Shown here piece after piece: positions 44,936 through 58,500 of a stretch of 64,000 nt of DNA. This DNA is from Patiria pectinifera. Its lineage: Eukaryota > Echinodermata > Asteroidea > Valvatida > Asterinidae. The translations under genes and the position numbers were made by a program. The notes beneath the pieces were generated by a model. The model saw only the letters and a list, made by a program, of their open reading frames with translations, was not told the origin of the DNA and searched no databases. Every line of letters begins with the position of its first letter. The stretch's first letter is position 1. Location: the NCBI GenBank assembly GCA_029964075.1, contig CM057133.1, positions 12,424,699 through 12,488,698 of the forward strand. Reading direction: 5' to 3'.

Positions 44936-46496
44936 AAATTGTGTATGTAATTAAACTGGTTTTGAATTTACCAACAATTATAATTTTGTGATGATTAAGA
45001 TACAGGAAGCATGTAGAATTTTTTTTTTTATTGTTGTTAGTAATTTTTTTTATTAGATTTTTTGTTATTCCCCCCCCCCCTCCAAATGAAACGGGGGACA
45101 TTTTGTCATTGTCATACAGTTGTATTCAACTCAGTATTGCTGCCGAGTTTCAATGCTTAAATATTCGAATATATTTCCAAACTGATAATGCCCATTGGTG
45201 GAGCAGATAATAACATTGATGATTTTGAATTTACAGAACTTGCAAAATTTGCATTAAACATAACTTAACTGTTAAGTTTTCGTATTATTTTGTTTGAATC
45301 TTGAAATCTTACCTAATGATATTGTATACAAATGTTTCTCACACACTATTAGCAAAGTACTTGGGAAGACAATTGTGAAAATAACAAAAACAAAAATGAT
45401 AATTAAAGGCAGTTTCTTAAGTAATTGAATATGTGATAAATCATTAAAAAAAAATTAAAAGTCTATGTTTATTTTGGTTTATCAACTTTAGCTATTAACT
45501 TTTTTTCAATTGAATGCATGATATAAACGATTATTGTACACTGAATTATTTTTCCATTTTTGTTTTGTACAAAAACTATAATTCTGACCAGGTCACTAAT
45601 AGATTTCTGTTATTGAAAGAAATTTATGGGAAATTTCTTTTCCCCAAAAAATCTGTTGCCATTTTTTTTCCAACCTTTGAGCTAAAAAAAAAAATGGGAA
45701 AAATGTCAATAGTCTTCATAAAAGTACAACAGGATAATCGCACATATAAAGTTATCTGTAAAATATTTGGGGAAAAACAACTTAAATCTTGTTTATAATG
45801 AAATACTCAGCCCTAATGCTTCCATCAAAATAATGATAATTTCTTGATCAGTTAAGTGATCTTGTTAATGTTCTATCGACCATTATTCAGAAACTGCTGT
45901 AATTCCGATTGTTTCATAGCTCCCAAATTAGTCACATCTTGTAAATAAATATAACTGTACATTTTAATTATGTCGCCAATAAATCAATCCAATTGGAATA
46001 TCAAACTGGTGCCGTTTGTCCGTTGATATATGATCCTGAGTCTTTGTTTTATTAATAAGGTGAATTGGAAAAATTAAAAAAAAAAATTTATACCATTTCT
46101 TGCCCCCCCCCCCCCCCCCCCCCCAAACAAAATAGTAAGGTCAATGACATTTTTGAATTACCAAAATAAGTGTGAATAGTCCCTGAAAATTGAATGGCTA
46201 TTTAAATTTTTCCATTTGAAAAAAAGAAAAGAAAAAAAATATGTTCAGTTTCATGTAGTTGAGCCTTCTCACTTTCTGACCCTTTTTTTTAAATACTGAA
46301 GAGCTCAACATTTTTTTGATAGTTATTTTACACTTGCAAATATCTCAGAATGTGTTCTGATATACTTTAGTGATGTGTAAAATGTTTACGCACGCCTATA
46401 AGCGATATCAAGACCGTAGGTTTGTTTTTATTATCGCTTGGTTTACAAAGCTGCTTTTGGACCACGCCCACAAAATGGAACACACGAGGGCGCTTT

Positions 46497-46516
46497 TCAT
46501 ACAACATGGCGGCTCC
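46497..46516 (+). promoter_or_regulatory. YY1-like ATGGCGGC motif at the VPS51 start codon
   Basis: ACATGGCGGC overlaps the initiator ATG, resembling the AAGATGGCGGC box common just downstream of transcription starts of housekeeping genes. Known from vertebrates and some invertebrates; function here is inferred. Confidence 0.4.
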
Positions 46517-49500
46517 CAGCAGAGATGGTAATGGATTTTTTACTCTAGTTCAAAAAAATATCATTTTATGAGTTTCTGTATTGTTTTTTTTGTTGTTGTT
46601 AGTTTATGAATTCAAGGGGAACGAAATTCCATACCTAGACATCACTTGACACCCTGTGCACAAACCCATATAAGTGTGTATTTGCCTGCAATCGGCGACC
46701 CCATTCATTGTCCCTCTTTCATGTCTTTCATGTCTTTCGTTTGTAGGCCCCTACACTTTTTAATAAAACCTCCTAAAAAGGGCGATCGTGTAGTGTAGGG
46801 CCCGGTTCCTATTAAGGAAAAAAATCCACTTTAAAATTATTGGACCCACCAAACTAGTTAGCGACATTCTCAATAAAGGTATGTCATAGATAGAGGGCAG
46901 GGTTTTGATTTTTGAGGGAAATTTGGGGGTAAAATGACGATGATACTTGATAGCGCGGCGACAACACGCGACCGAAAATAAAGATGGCGATCACCGCGCA
47001 ATGTACCGTGAGCACGCACGGCGCGCAGAATCGTAAGGCACAAACCGCGCAGGAAAATCGTGATTTCTACCCCAAGAATCTGTTAAAATTGCAAAACGGG
47101 CATGACGGGTGTCATTAGAATTGAAAAAGTCTGCTTTTGATTGTAAAGGTGATTTTTGAGCAATAAAAAAACAATTTGATCAAAACAAACAGGGGCCCTA
47201 CACTTCACAATCACCCTAAAAAGTCCTAAACTCCTGTATGTTTTGTACACGATCGCCATCACGATTGTCCTCTATTGTTCAACGTCCTCTATTGAATGCA
47301 GAAACAAACTCTAGACTATGGGACTTGTCTGAAATATAGGAAAACTATTTTTTAGGGGGGGGGGCCTTAGGACATTGTTATTGCTTTATGATGGTTGATA
47401 GGTGATTGCTGGGAATTGCCGGGAACAATAAATGACCTAGTCAAGATCCCTAGAGGATGTTTCAGGAGGAACCTAACCAAGTACCAAGTACCAATAAGTG
47501 ATGGCCATATGGAATTCTTTCCAAAATATTTTATAGCGATGTCGAAATGCAAAACTTAAAGGAATTATGTTGTCAACAGAAGGCAGGGTTATGATTTAAG
47601 GGGAAAACTATTGCATACAATTTTGACAGAGACAAAAAAATCCCAAAAACACAACATCAAAATGAAGATGGCTATGGCAATAGTGCCACACAATGCACAT
47701 TAAATGCACAGATGTGCATGGCATCAACTGGGGGGAAAAAAGCAGTTCAATATAAAACGAATGCCATTCCTATCTGTTATAATTCAGACATCGATAGCGA
47801 GCAGCGGCGGAGGCGTAAGCACGGGATGCTGAAGATGTACTATGGCCTGGATGATGAGGCAGGCAAAGAGGCCACCACAGACCCCATCGACATCGACGGG
47901 GCGCACTTTGACCCCGACGTCTACCTGGCCAGACTCATGAGGGAGAAGAGATTGACCGAGTTAGTGGACCGGGAGGTGGACATGGTCAAACGTATGTTCT
48001 GATGGCTCTATTAAAGGAAATATACATCATTTGCTTTTGCTGTGATATTCAGAAATGGATGGAATGGGGGGTTGGAAATATATAGCAAATATAGTTACAC
48101 TGACTTTTTTGAGGTTTTGGGTTCGAAAATGCTGTAAAAACCAAGAAAAACGATCATTTTCCTGTAGTCTGGTTCCCTGACTCCATATAAGAAGAAACAG
48201 AGCAGTTTACATACATGTACATTGGGGAATTGTAAGGTCAGGGAACCAGTCTAGCTGGCTCGTACCCGTTCATAGGTTTGTAATCGATTGCAAACAAGTG
48301 CGATGGTCAATTGGGGCCAGTATTTGAAAAAAAAGCCAGTTGTTTCCAACGCTGATCGGCCGATCAGCGTTGGAAATTGATACAAAAATACCAGTTTTCT
48401 TGAAAATGACAGTATACCAGGTGTCATGATTTTACAGGATGCTTTACACTGTCATTCACCAACAGTCCAGCAAGGTATTTCAAATTGATTTGGTAGTTTT
48501 ATTTTTTGATGTTTGCAAATGTTGTATTTTCCCTTTAACCCTCCTTTCAATCCTGTTCCCCTACCATGCTCTTTACACAGGCTAGTCACCACCAGTCGGA
48601 TCATATTCTTTGTAGGCACTGTGACAGTCAAATTCCATCAACAGACAAAAGCAGGTGACTGGTAGGCACAGCTGGCTTGTCAATCTCCTACAGTCAAAGC
48701 ATAGCGGAACATTTCTAATGTAGGAATAATGTGGGAAAGATTTCCATATACAAAGTTCACTCAACACTCTGTGTACAAACCCTATGAGAGTGGACTGAAA
48801 AATTCTAAGTGTTTTCTAAGAAAATGCTTGTATTTTCTCACTGCTCAAATTGACTTTGATGACATGAAATTGCTATCTGGGGGCTTGTTAGTCAATACAG
48901 AGGAAAATGAGTGAACTTCGCATATGGTAATCTTGCCATAATGTGGAACTTAATCTCACTGTAACACGTTTGCCTTTATTCTTTGCAGAGATCCGTTCCC
49001 TCGACAGTGACATGCAGACTCTGGTCTATGAGAACTACAACAAGTTCATCAGTGCAACTGACACAATAAGGAAGGTGTGTAAAACTTGTAATCATTATTA
49101 TGGCCCAGGCGGGATTCGAGCCCAGGTCACAGCGGTGGAAGACAAGAAATGAACCGCTATGCAAAACTGACTACCCCAGGTAGGCAGCCTATGGCTGGAA
49201 ACAAAGGGAGAGCTGAAGGAGACCACTTGGAGAGACATCCAACGCATTGCTGATGACGCCTATGAGAATATGCAACCGGTTCATGCACACGGGTGAACCA
49301 GTTCATATACTTGCTCTGTAGTTGTGGGGACTACATACGAGTTGTCCCATGGTACTATGGGGACCGAAGACACTGTGGGGACAGCAGAAAGTCCCCATAA
49401 CTCGGTCCAAATTTGCCTAACAATAAAAAAAACTTACTCATAATGGGGTGACGGCCCGGTGACGTTAACCTCCATGATTGTACTTGTTGGCAGAGAACAG

Positions 49501-52500
49501 GGATGTTAGTCCTCTAGAAATTACAAAATATCTTTTTTTTAAATTTGAGATAACATATTGATAGCGTATGCTTGTCTTGTATATCTCAAAAGTTTCTGCA
49601 AAAGAAGTCAGATCCCACGTAAAGTCAAATTCATTTATATTTGTTATATTTATTTTCTCAGATGAAAACTGACTTCAAGAAGATGGAAGAAGAGATGGAT
49701 CGCCTAGCAACTAACATGGACGCCATCACCGACTTCAGCGCTAAGATCAGCGGTACTCTGCAAGACAGACGAGAGCAGATAACCAAACTAAGCAGCGTTC
49801 ATATGCTACTCAAGAAGGTGTGTTACAAGTCCCAGTCTCTGCTAAGCAGAAGATATCGCTTAGCAAGGTTTATGAACTGGACAAAAATCAGCTGAGAAGC
49901 AGTCAGGAACATCACATAATACTTTGGCTTGTAATTGGATGGCCAAGAAGTATTACCATGAATAATAATAATGTGTTTTATAAAGTGCGTATATCCACCA
50001 GTATTGGTGCTCAAGGCGCTACATCATTATTACCCTGCTCATTGGGCCAATCAAACATTCCAAATACCATCTCAGCTCCCTGGGGAGTAAACAGCTCGAT
50101 GCTGCCATTTCGGCGCAAAGCAGCTAAAAGCAATCGCAATGACCATTTCTGCCCTCACAGGTGCCCAGTTACTCCTGGGTGGGGAGAAGCGATGAGTGAC
50201 AAAGTGCCTTGTCCAAGGGCACACGCACCATAACCCCAGGCTGGAGTCAAGCCCACAACTTGCAAAATTACTTGCAGACTTTGAGTTCAGTGCTCCAGAC
50301 CACGAGGCCATGGCACTCCACACATGTTGTAACTCCTTAAAATTGATCCATTATCAGTTGCAAACAGCAGTCTGATCAACGAGTACAGCTATTGTAATGT
50401 TAATTTGATTTGATATTTTGATTTGTTTTCTTTCATCCGCAGCTTCAGTTCTTGTTTGAACTTCCGGCCAGATTGAAGAAGTGCATCGAAATGAAAGCAT
50501 ACAGCCAAGCAGTCAGGTAGCCACTTATTTCCAATGTCTGTAAACCCCTTCATTCCAGGCATAAAATTTCCTTGTTTCAGCATTTTCTAATACATATAAT
50601 CTTAACCATAGATTATATTTGCCATCTTTTTTATTTGGCATCTCCCCTCGTACCAGTGTGCCAGTCCCCCTTCCTCCTTGTGTCCCATCAACAAAAAAAG
50701 ATAGATTTGTATTGTTTGAAAGAGATTTAACCCTTTCAAACCCATCAATTCATCCCGGCAAGAGAATAAGGCCCCCAAGGCCCCCTCCCCCTGCTATCAT
50801 TTGCTCTCCTGCTGCTCCCCTGCAATTTTTTAAGGGAGCGCGGTCTAGTGCTTTAGGATTTTGGCTCCTGATTAAAAGTCGGGTTCGAATCCTGCTAGTG
50901 GCCATATAGATTGTGTCCTTGGGCAAGCCACTCTATCTACCCCCACTTGCCCCTCACCACTCGGCACTGCCTCAACCCATTAACAGTGAATGTTGGAGGA
51001 TTTTGAAGGATTGAGGCAATGGTGACCCCTCCACTGAACAAATTCAAGAAATAATAGATGATTTTGGAGCATTGAGGCTGATTCCAATTTTTATATGGTG
51101 GCAATTAGAGGATTTTGCAGGATTAAGGATGGTTCCTAGTCAAAAGGGCTAAGGAGGTTTTGGCGAATCATTTATATACACATTTATTTTCTTAGGTACT
51201 ATGTGAAAGCCCGGGCCGTGCTGCTCCAGTACCAACACATGACATCCTTCCACGGCATCCAGCAGGACTGCAACGAGATAGTCAATGACCTACGCATGAT
51301 ACTGAGGGAACAGTTCAGCAACAGAGAGGTATGCAACAACACAATCATTGAACTTAAAAAGATGAGGTTGAGCTGATTGGGCTGAGTTTTTACGTGGAGA
51401 TTTGAATTTTTCGTCTACACATATCTTGTCATTTTCCTGAATGGTAACTAGCTTTGTTTTTGATGTGGATAATTGTTCTGACTGCTGTCCCTGCAAAACT
51501 CGGCACTAAGCACTTCTTTGGAGCAACGAAAGTAGGCATTTGTAAAAGGTTCAAATACAGGGTGATTAAAAAAATTTAAAAACCCAAATGTCGGGACCAT
51601 TGTTTTAGTCAAGCTCTGAATGTAGCACTTTCAAAATCTAGGATATGAAAGCCCAATTCATAAACTTTCTTTTAGTACAATAATCATTCAAATCACTCAT
51701 GCACTTTTTAAGAAACGGAATTTTAAACACAACCACCGTTTTAAAGTTCTGTCCACGGATCACAAGAAAAGTCCTTCAGCAAAACGAACACAAATCACAT
51801 AGGGATTTGTGTAAATCGTTTTCGTTTTGCTGAAAGAACGCACACCTTTTTTTGTGATCCGTGGACAGAACTTTAAAACGGCGGTTGTGTTTAAAATTCT
51901 GTAACTTGAAAAATACGTGAGCGATATGAATGATTCTTGTACTTAACGAAAGCTTATGAATTGGGCTTTCATACCCTAGATCTTGAAAGTGCTACACGCA
52001 GAACTTCACTAAAACAATAGTGCCAACATTTGGGTTTCATATTTTTTGACTCACCCTGAAAAATAACTCTTGACACTACTTGAATTTGTGTCATATTTGA
52101 GCTCTAAACCTGCTGATTGCAGCACAGTGCAACATGTGTAGATGCCTGTGGGACTTTGTTGTATTGGGCCATCAACTGCTTTAACTACTGATTCTCAGAG
52201 CTACTTCTTTTGAACATGGACCAATGCCACTTCTTGTATCCTGTTGCAGCTGGCAACCGCAGACTCTGAGGCCGTTTGGCCTTTAGATTTTGACCTGTTG
52301 AATCTTGTTACATTTGGCAGGCTTCACAAAAATTTGTACCATAGAGGGTTAGGGTCACTCGGGTTCTTGTCATTCATTCAAATTTTGCTTTCAATTCAAA
52401 AGCTGTTTTTGCATTTATTTTTAGAAGGGCCTTGTGAAATCTCATTGCACAAAAAAAATTGCCAACATTTTTCTTTTTGCCTGTTTTGTTTGTATTTGTT

Positions 52501-55500
52501 GATGCAGTCTAGTGCAAAGCAGCTGGCAGAGAGTGTGGATCTGCTACTTCAGCTTAAAGAGCACCCAGACGAACTCTGCGATGAATTTCTTTCGCAGTAA
52601 GTCAACAATTTTGTGATTAAATCTGAGAACCTTCGCATGTGCTGATGACATTCAATTTTCTGTTTTGTTTTTACATTTTCTATCATTTCTGTATGAACTA
52701 GTTGTAGTAATATACAGGCTTGGCAGTTTTCCGGCTTTAGGTGTAATTCCAACGTTTGCGTGTTTTTGGGGGGAAATCTGGCATTTCATCTCTTCGCAGG
52801 CCAGAAAAATAAATCTTTGTGTTGGAACATAAAATGAAATATAAAATAGAATGAAAAGCCAGCCACATGTCGTTTTTCAACCAATAGAAAAATCTGTTAC
52901 GCGTTGTTTGAAAGTTGCTCGTGAGCTGAAACTTCAACAAGTTAGTTGTTATGCATCCATTCTTAGGATTTTGAGCAATTTTGCTGCTTCAAAAAAATAG
53001 GAAGGAAAAAGTTTGCATCCTGACGCCACTTTTTTTTTATCATATTTTATCTCAGAGAAGATCAGTCATTGCAAAAAAAAGTTGAAAAGACGTGAATCTG
53101 GGACTGAGAAACATTTCCAATTTTGTTAGAAAATACTTTGAAAATCCACTTGACCCTCCATAGACTTTGTACACAACCAAAGAAGTGGCGTCTGGATACT
53201 ACAGTCTTGCCACACAAAAAAACAATGAACAAAAAGCAAATGATCCTGTGTACCTCTAGCAGGGGAATGTTATTGGAAACCTGTTTTACATATTTTCTCA
53301 TCTCATCGGAGGTGAAACAGTTCGGAACAACTACCTTTTTTTTCCACCCTGTGCAGCGCTAAGGAGAAGCTGGATGAGGACTTGGCCGAAATTGCCTCCC
53401 AAGTGGACCCCGCCCTAGTTGGTACCCAGCAGCCTGATAGCACCGCTGCCATGGAGGGTACCGATGAGACCAGACCTGCCGAGAAGCTGATGCGGAATAT
53501 ACCGATGGTAGGTTAAAAAAAAGGCAGTAATTCTGTACATGGTAGGTTAAAAAAAAAGGCAGTAATTCTGTACATGGTGGGTCAAAAAAGGCAGTAATTC
53601 TGTGCATGGTAGGTCAAAAAAAGCAGTAATTCTGTGCATGGTAGGTCAAAAAAGGCAGTAATTCTGTACATGGTAGGTCAAAAAAGGCAGTAATTCTGTA
53701 CATGGTAGGTCAAAAAAGGCAGTAATTCTGTACATGGTGGGTCAAAAAAGGCAGTAATTCTGTGCATGGTAGGCCAAAAAAAGCAGTAATTCTGTGCATG
53801 GTAGGTCAAAAAAGGCAGTAATTTTGTACATGGTAGGTCAAAAAAGGCAGTAATTCTGTGCATGGTAGGTCAAAAAAAGCAGTAATTCTGTGCATGGTAG
53901 GTCAAAAAAGGCAGTAATTCTGTGCATGGTAGGTCAAAAAAGGCAGTAATTCTGTACATGGTAGGTCAAAAAAGGCAGTAATTCTGTACATGGTGGGTCA
54001 AAAAAGGCAGTAATTCTGTGCATGGTAGGCCAAAAAAAGCAGTAATTCTGTGCATGGTAGGTCAAAAAAGGCAGTAATTTTGTACATGGTAGGTCAAAAA
54101 AAGGCAGTAATTCTGTACATGGATGTAGGGGTGTGCATTTACCGGTAGTATGGCGATCAGGCACCCAAGTAAAAAAAAAGAAGAAGGGTATCGAGTACCT
54201 GTTAAAGAAACCCAACCCCAAACTTTAAATCTCAGAAGTTGCTGATCAGGTTGTTCATAAAGGTCCTCACGATAATACTACCACATCGGTGAGTCCATAC
54301 AGCAAGATACAAGTGTGTACAGCGAGCTTAATACATGTAGCCTTTACGGTGTAAATTGCACTTTTGCAAGTGTTGTTTTTCCATGTAGCCTGGTTTTCAT
54401 TTTGAAAATTCTCCACAAATGACATTCAAAACATTTCTGTTTCATTGTCTGAGAAGTTACTAAGTAACATGGAAAGTTTGTTACGATTACCCGATCCCAT
54501 AATCTGGAACCGGTTCCTGACATCAGCGGTCAGATACTCGGGTACCCGGTTCCGATGCACAGCCCTACTTGGATCTAAGTTTTGAAATCGTAAAGTCTTA
54601 AAATGGTTCCTCCTTCTTTGATTTTCTCCACAGGATATTTTAGAGTTTATAGACAGCAGTTGCAACAGCTTTCTGAGTAACATCAGCCTCCTCATTGCGT
54701 CTTACAAGGAGCTGTTTGTGGACAGGCAAGCCACTGAGTAAGCACAGACCATGCAGTTAACACACAGTGTTTCAACCAGCTGATGATGCATATCAGGGAA
54801 CTCATAAATTCATTGCACCACCCACAGTTAACCTTGAATGGCGCAGTGGCCATTTTTCAACTTGTTAACTTGCCCTGCATTCCTTTTTGCAGATAATAAT
54901 CACTATACATCGATCCGGGCTCGCAATCAAATCTATCACGAAGGCCCCCTTCAATGGCGAAAGCATTGTGTTAGCTATTGTTCAGATAATCCATCATGGG
55001 ACAGTTGCTTTGTACACAGTGGTTTCTCCATTGAAGGGGGCCTCATGAGTGTGCAGTGATCATTTGTCAGGATTCGTCCTTACAAATGCATACGTTTAGG
55101 AGCCTCATAGATACATCTCATTATTGTTTGCAAAAAAAGGGATTTATTGGATAAAAAAAATTCGAATGCACAGATCGAATAAAAATTGTGGATCGCTCAT
55201 ATTAATAAGAGTATTGTATCAGTTGTTAGGAAGGTTAAGCAGCCCAAATAAAATATTTGGAAACTTGGTGTGCTGGATCATTTTTATATTTTTTTGGCAA
55301 TTATTTAGACCTTTTTGGTTGAGGAGGGATAAGTTTGACCTTTCAGAGATTGTGACTGGTTTACCCGTCATATAATAACCGATTCAATATTTTGCTTGTG
55401 GTCACAGCTCCCAGGAGCAGGAGAAGCTGGTAGAGGTTGCCCATGCCAAGCTGGCTGAGTTTGTCAACTCACGCATGCAGCAGTACTTCACACATGTAGA

Positions 55501-58500
55501 CAAGAGGATCAAAACAGAAGTAAGTCAACTCCTGATAAATGGTAATGAACAACTGTTGACTGGTGTCATGTGGGATATGATTTTTTTAACACCCAAGGGG
55601 AGCATTCGCCTCGGCATGTACTTCGTGTACATGCCGACATGTGCTTCTTTTCGTTAATTTGGCAATTCGTCTATTTTCATTGTAATTTGGATAATGTTTA
55701 GGCAAATCAAAAAATTATTGATGATAATACTGAGTCGTCATCCTTATCACGCAGAAAAGCACAGTAGACAACTCCCTGCTGGTCCGCGCCCTGGATCGCT
55801 TCTACCGACGGCTCCTCGCTACCGACCGCCTCGTCCCACAGCTCAAGATCATCGAGCGCGCCTCGGCTATCATAGCTCAGTGTGGCCATGAGAGGGCGCT
55901 GTTCTACTTTGATGGTCTCAAGCGTCACTTTTCAGGTGCGTAGCAAATTTCTACACAAGCTCCATAGAATTGGGCCCAGTCACTCATGAGTTAACGCTAT
56001 TTCAGAGGCAGATGCCTACAAATCTGGGAGACATTATTTGTCTATTTGTTTGACTTTCAGAGTGTATGACAGACATACGCCAGACTCTGTGCGCACCACG
56101 AATAGCAGGCAAGAAGGATAAGCCGGACATGGTGGACTTACTCAACACAACAACCACATCGGTCGTAGAACAACTCAAAGTCATTCTCACTAACCTCAAG
56201 GTACTGCAGATCCCTTCCGAATTAAGTGTAGCAGTCCTTTCAACGGCTTATCTGTATCGGGGAGGAGGTGGGGTGGTCATTCTATAAATTTAGTCCACCG
56301 TGTGACATTTTTTTCCTGTCCCTGTTACCTTGGTACTTAATAATTTGCCATCAACAATGACTTCAAATAATTTTTTATTTGTTGATTAGGTAGCTTTTCA
56401 TTATCACTCTTGGACGATGACTGCAGTTATAAGGAGTGCATCAGAATCATAAAATCCTCGATGTCAGATATAACAGGGACAGGACATTCACTATGGGATA
56501 TCATACATGTTTTCTCGCCTCTATTTGTTGTCTTAGGCCTTCATAGCCAGCGACATCACGTTCTCCCAGACGCCATATTTCCGGGGACCCTTCTGTCAAG
56601 ATGACGTCAGGGAGGGGCTTCTTGTTGCTTTCTTGAGACACATGTATTCAGCTTCGCGTGTGAGTAGTCTTGACTTGACTTATGATGATGTGCCCAGAAG
56701 TGTTACCGAAACTAACAAATAGAAATGATGGCATTTGTTTCTCAGGTGGTATACTTTTTTCCTGTTCATCCTTGATAACATACCTGTTGTGTTTGGAAGG
56801 TTTATTTCAAGTGATATATCCATTTAAAAAAAAGTAAAAAATTTGCAGGGTTATAAATCTTTGAAAAAGAAATTGTTTCTAAACTTCATTTTCGATTGAT
56901 TGTATTCTCAAATTGTGTTGAAAGGTAGAGTACATCCTTTGCAGCTATCCAAAAAGTAACCGACGAAATTATTGTTGAAAAGCATACTTGGTTTAAAGAT
57001 GGCAATGGTACTAAACTCCCTGTGAAATTATTCTTTCTGGCATGCTATCGTTTTGAAAAAACAACAAAAGAAGGTCTAAAGACGCATTTCTGGAAATTTC
57101 CGTTCGTAGTCCGCTTTTAATTTGGCAAAGCCGTGAATGAGTGCACGCAAGCGTTGACATGACGCAAATTTGGAATTGAAAACGAGATCCTAGAATGTTG
57201 TTTTTCTCGGAACATGCAGCATTCACTGAGCTGAAAATTTGTCAGCTTAGTTGTTGTTAAGCACCCTTCTTTAGATTTTTAAGCACCCTTCTTTAGATTT
57301 TGAGCACTTTGGTTGCTTAAAACGAAAAAAAAAAGAACAATTGACATGATGTACTCTACCTTTATCTATACCAGCCGTCAAAACTGACTTTGGGCAGTCA
57401 GGAGAGGGCAGTATTCTAATAGGTAACAAAACAGCGTGTATCGCACTTTGGAAATAGACTCTTCATTTGTTTATGCAATTTAGGATCTGTGTGATGGTGT
57501 AGGGGAGAAAGGATCCACCACCGCACCGGTGCTCATTCTCGTCCTGTCCAGACTCTTGCTAGACTTTGAATCGACAACTATCAGCCAGCTGGTGAGTTGA
57601 GCGATCGTTTCTAAACTCTTCTCCAATTTGTAAAGGTTACATTCCAACAGGTTCAGGGCGGGGATGTAGTCGGGTCTACCACTAGACCCTGCAAGTCCAT
57701 CACAAGTCCTCCAGTCCCAATTCAAAATTAGCAAGCTGTTCAAATGAGCTTTGACAAAGGCATTCCTTTTGTATTGTTCATCCACTGTTACTTGTGACTG
57801 GCGGACTTGTGACTGGACTTGTGATAGACTTATTATGATTGACTTATGGTGAGAAAGTTAATATAATTTACTGTGGGACAACACTATGGTATACTGCTTT
57901 CTGTAGTGAAGAACTGCATGTGTATCAAAGTGCAACACCCATTCTCAGTTACATTTGCATATTTGTTAGGGCAGCTTCCTAATCAATGCAGGCTGAAAAC
58001 AATTCCAGGTCAGGCAATTTTTGCAGTGCATGTTTCTTGACATCAAATGCACCTGAGATTCGCAATCACAATCGCTTTTTCTCCTATTATTTCCTACAAT
58101 GGGCAATTCCATGAGACATGGCGAAAAAAATCACAAATTTATTGAATTTTCAAAACTGCAAACATCACAGCCTCCAAATGTGGTATCAAATTATAGGGGA
58201 CAACAAGGCCTTGCATTTGACTGATGTGGCAGTGAAATGGAATACGGTTAAGTGTATTTTTGTCAAAAAACAGGGTTTTTTGTGGGGGGGGGGGCTAAAA
58301 TAGTGGATTTTAGGTAGTCATTTTGGCACCTTGGTTTTATGCAAAATTCAAAATGCAAGTGTTGTAAGTTTTGTTTTTAAAGCAGAGAGAAAGGTCATGT
58401 GTTTTATGCAGCAAGAATTTTGTTTTATTAAACACTGTTATTTAACATAATATCCTGATGATACGAAGCATTCTTGATATGAATTTGTAATTCAACAAGA

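Larger units (their letters stand above)
42945..46505. other. Intergenic region between RAB24 and VPS51
   Basis: AT-rich, with homopolymer runs, a G-rich stretch (44253-44304), a SINE (44815-44935) and a C run near 46104-46124. No coding frame is convincing. The last 100 bases before 46506 contain CCACGCCC and are probably the VPS51 promoter. Confidence 0.5.

Noticed and set aside
53359-54221. Minus-strand frames with repeated [17 protein letters not shown] peptides
   Set aside because: They are translations of the 32-bp minisatellite and carry no independent coding evidence.
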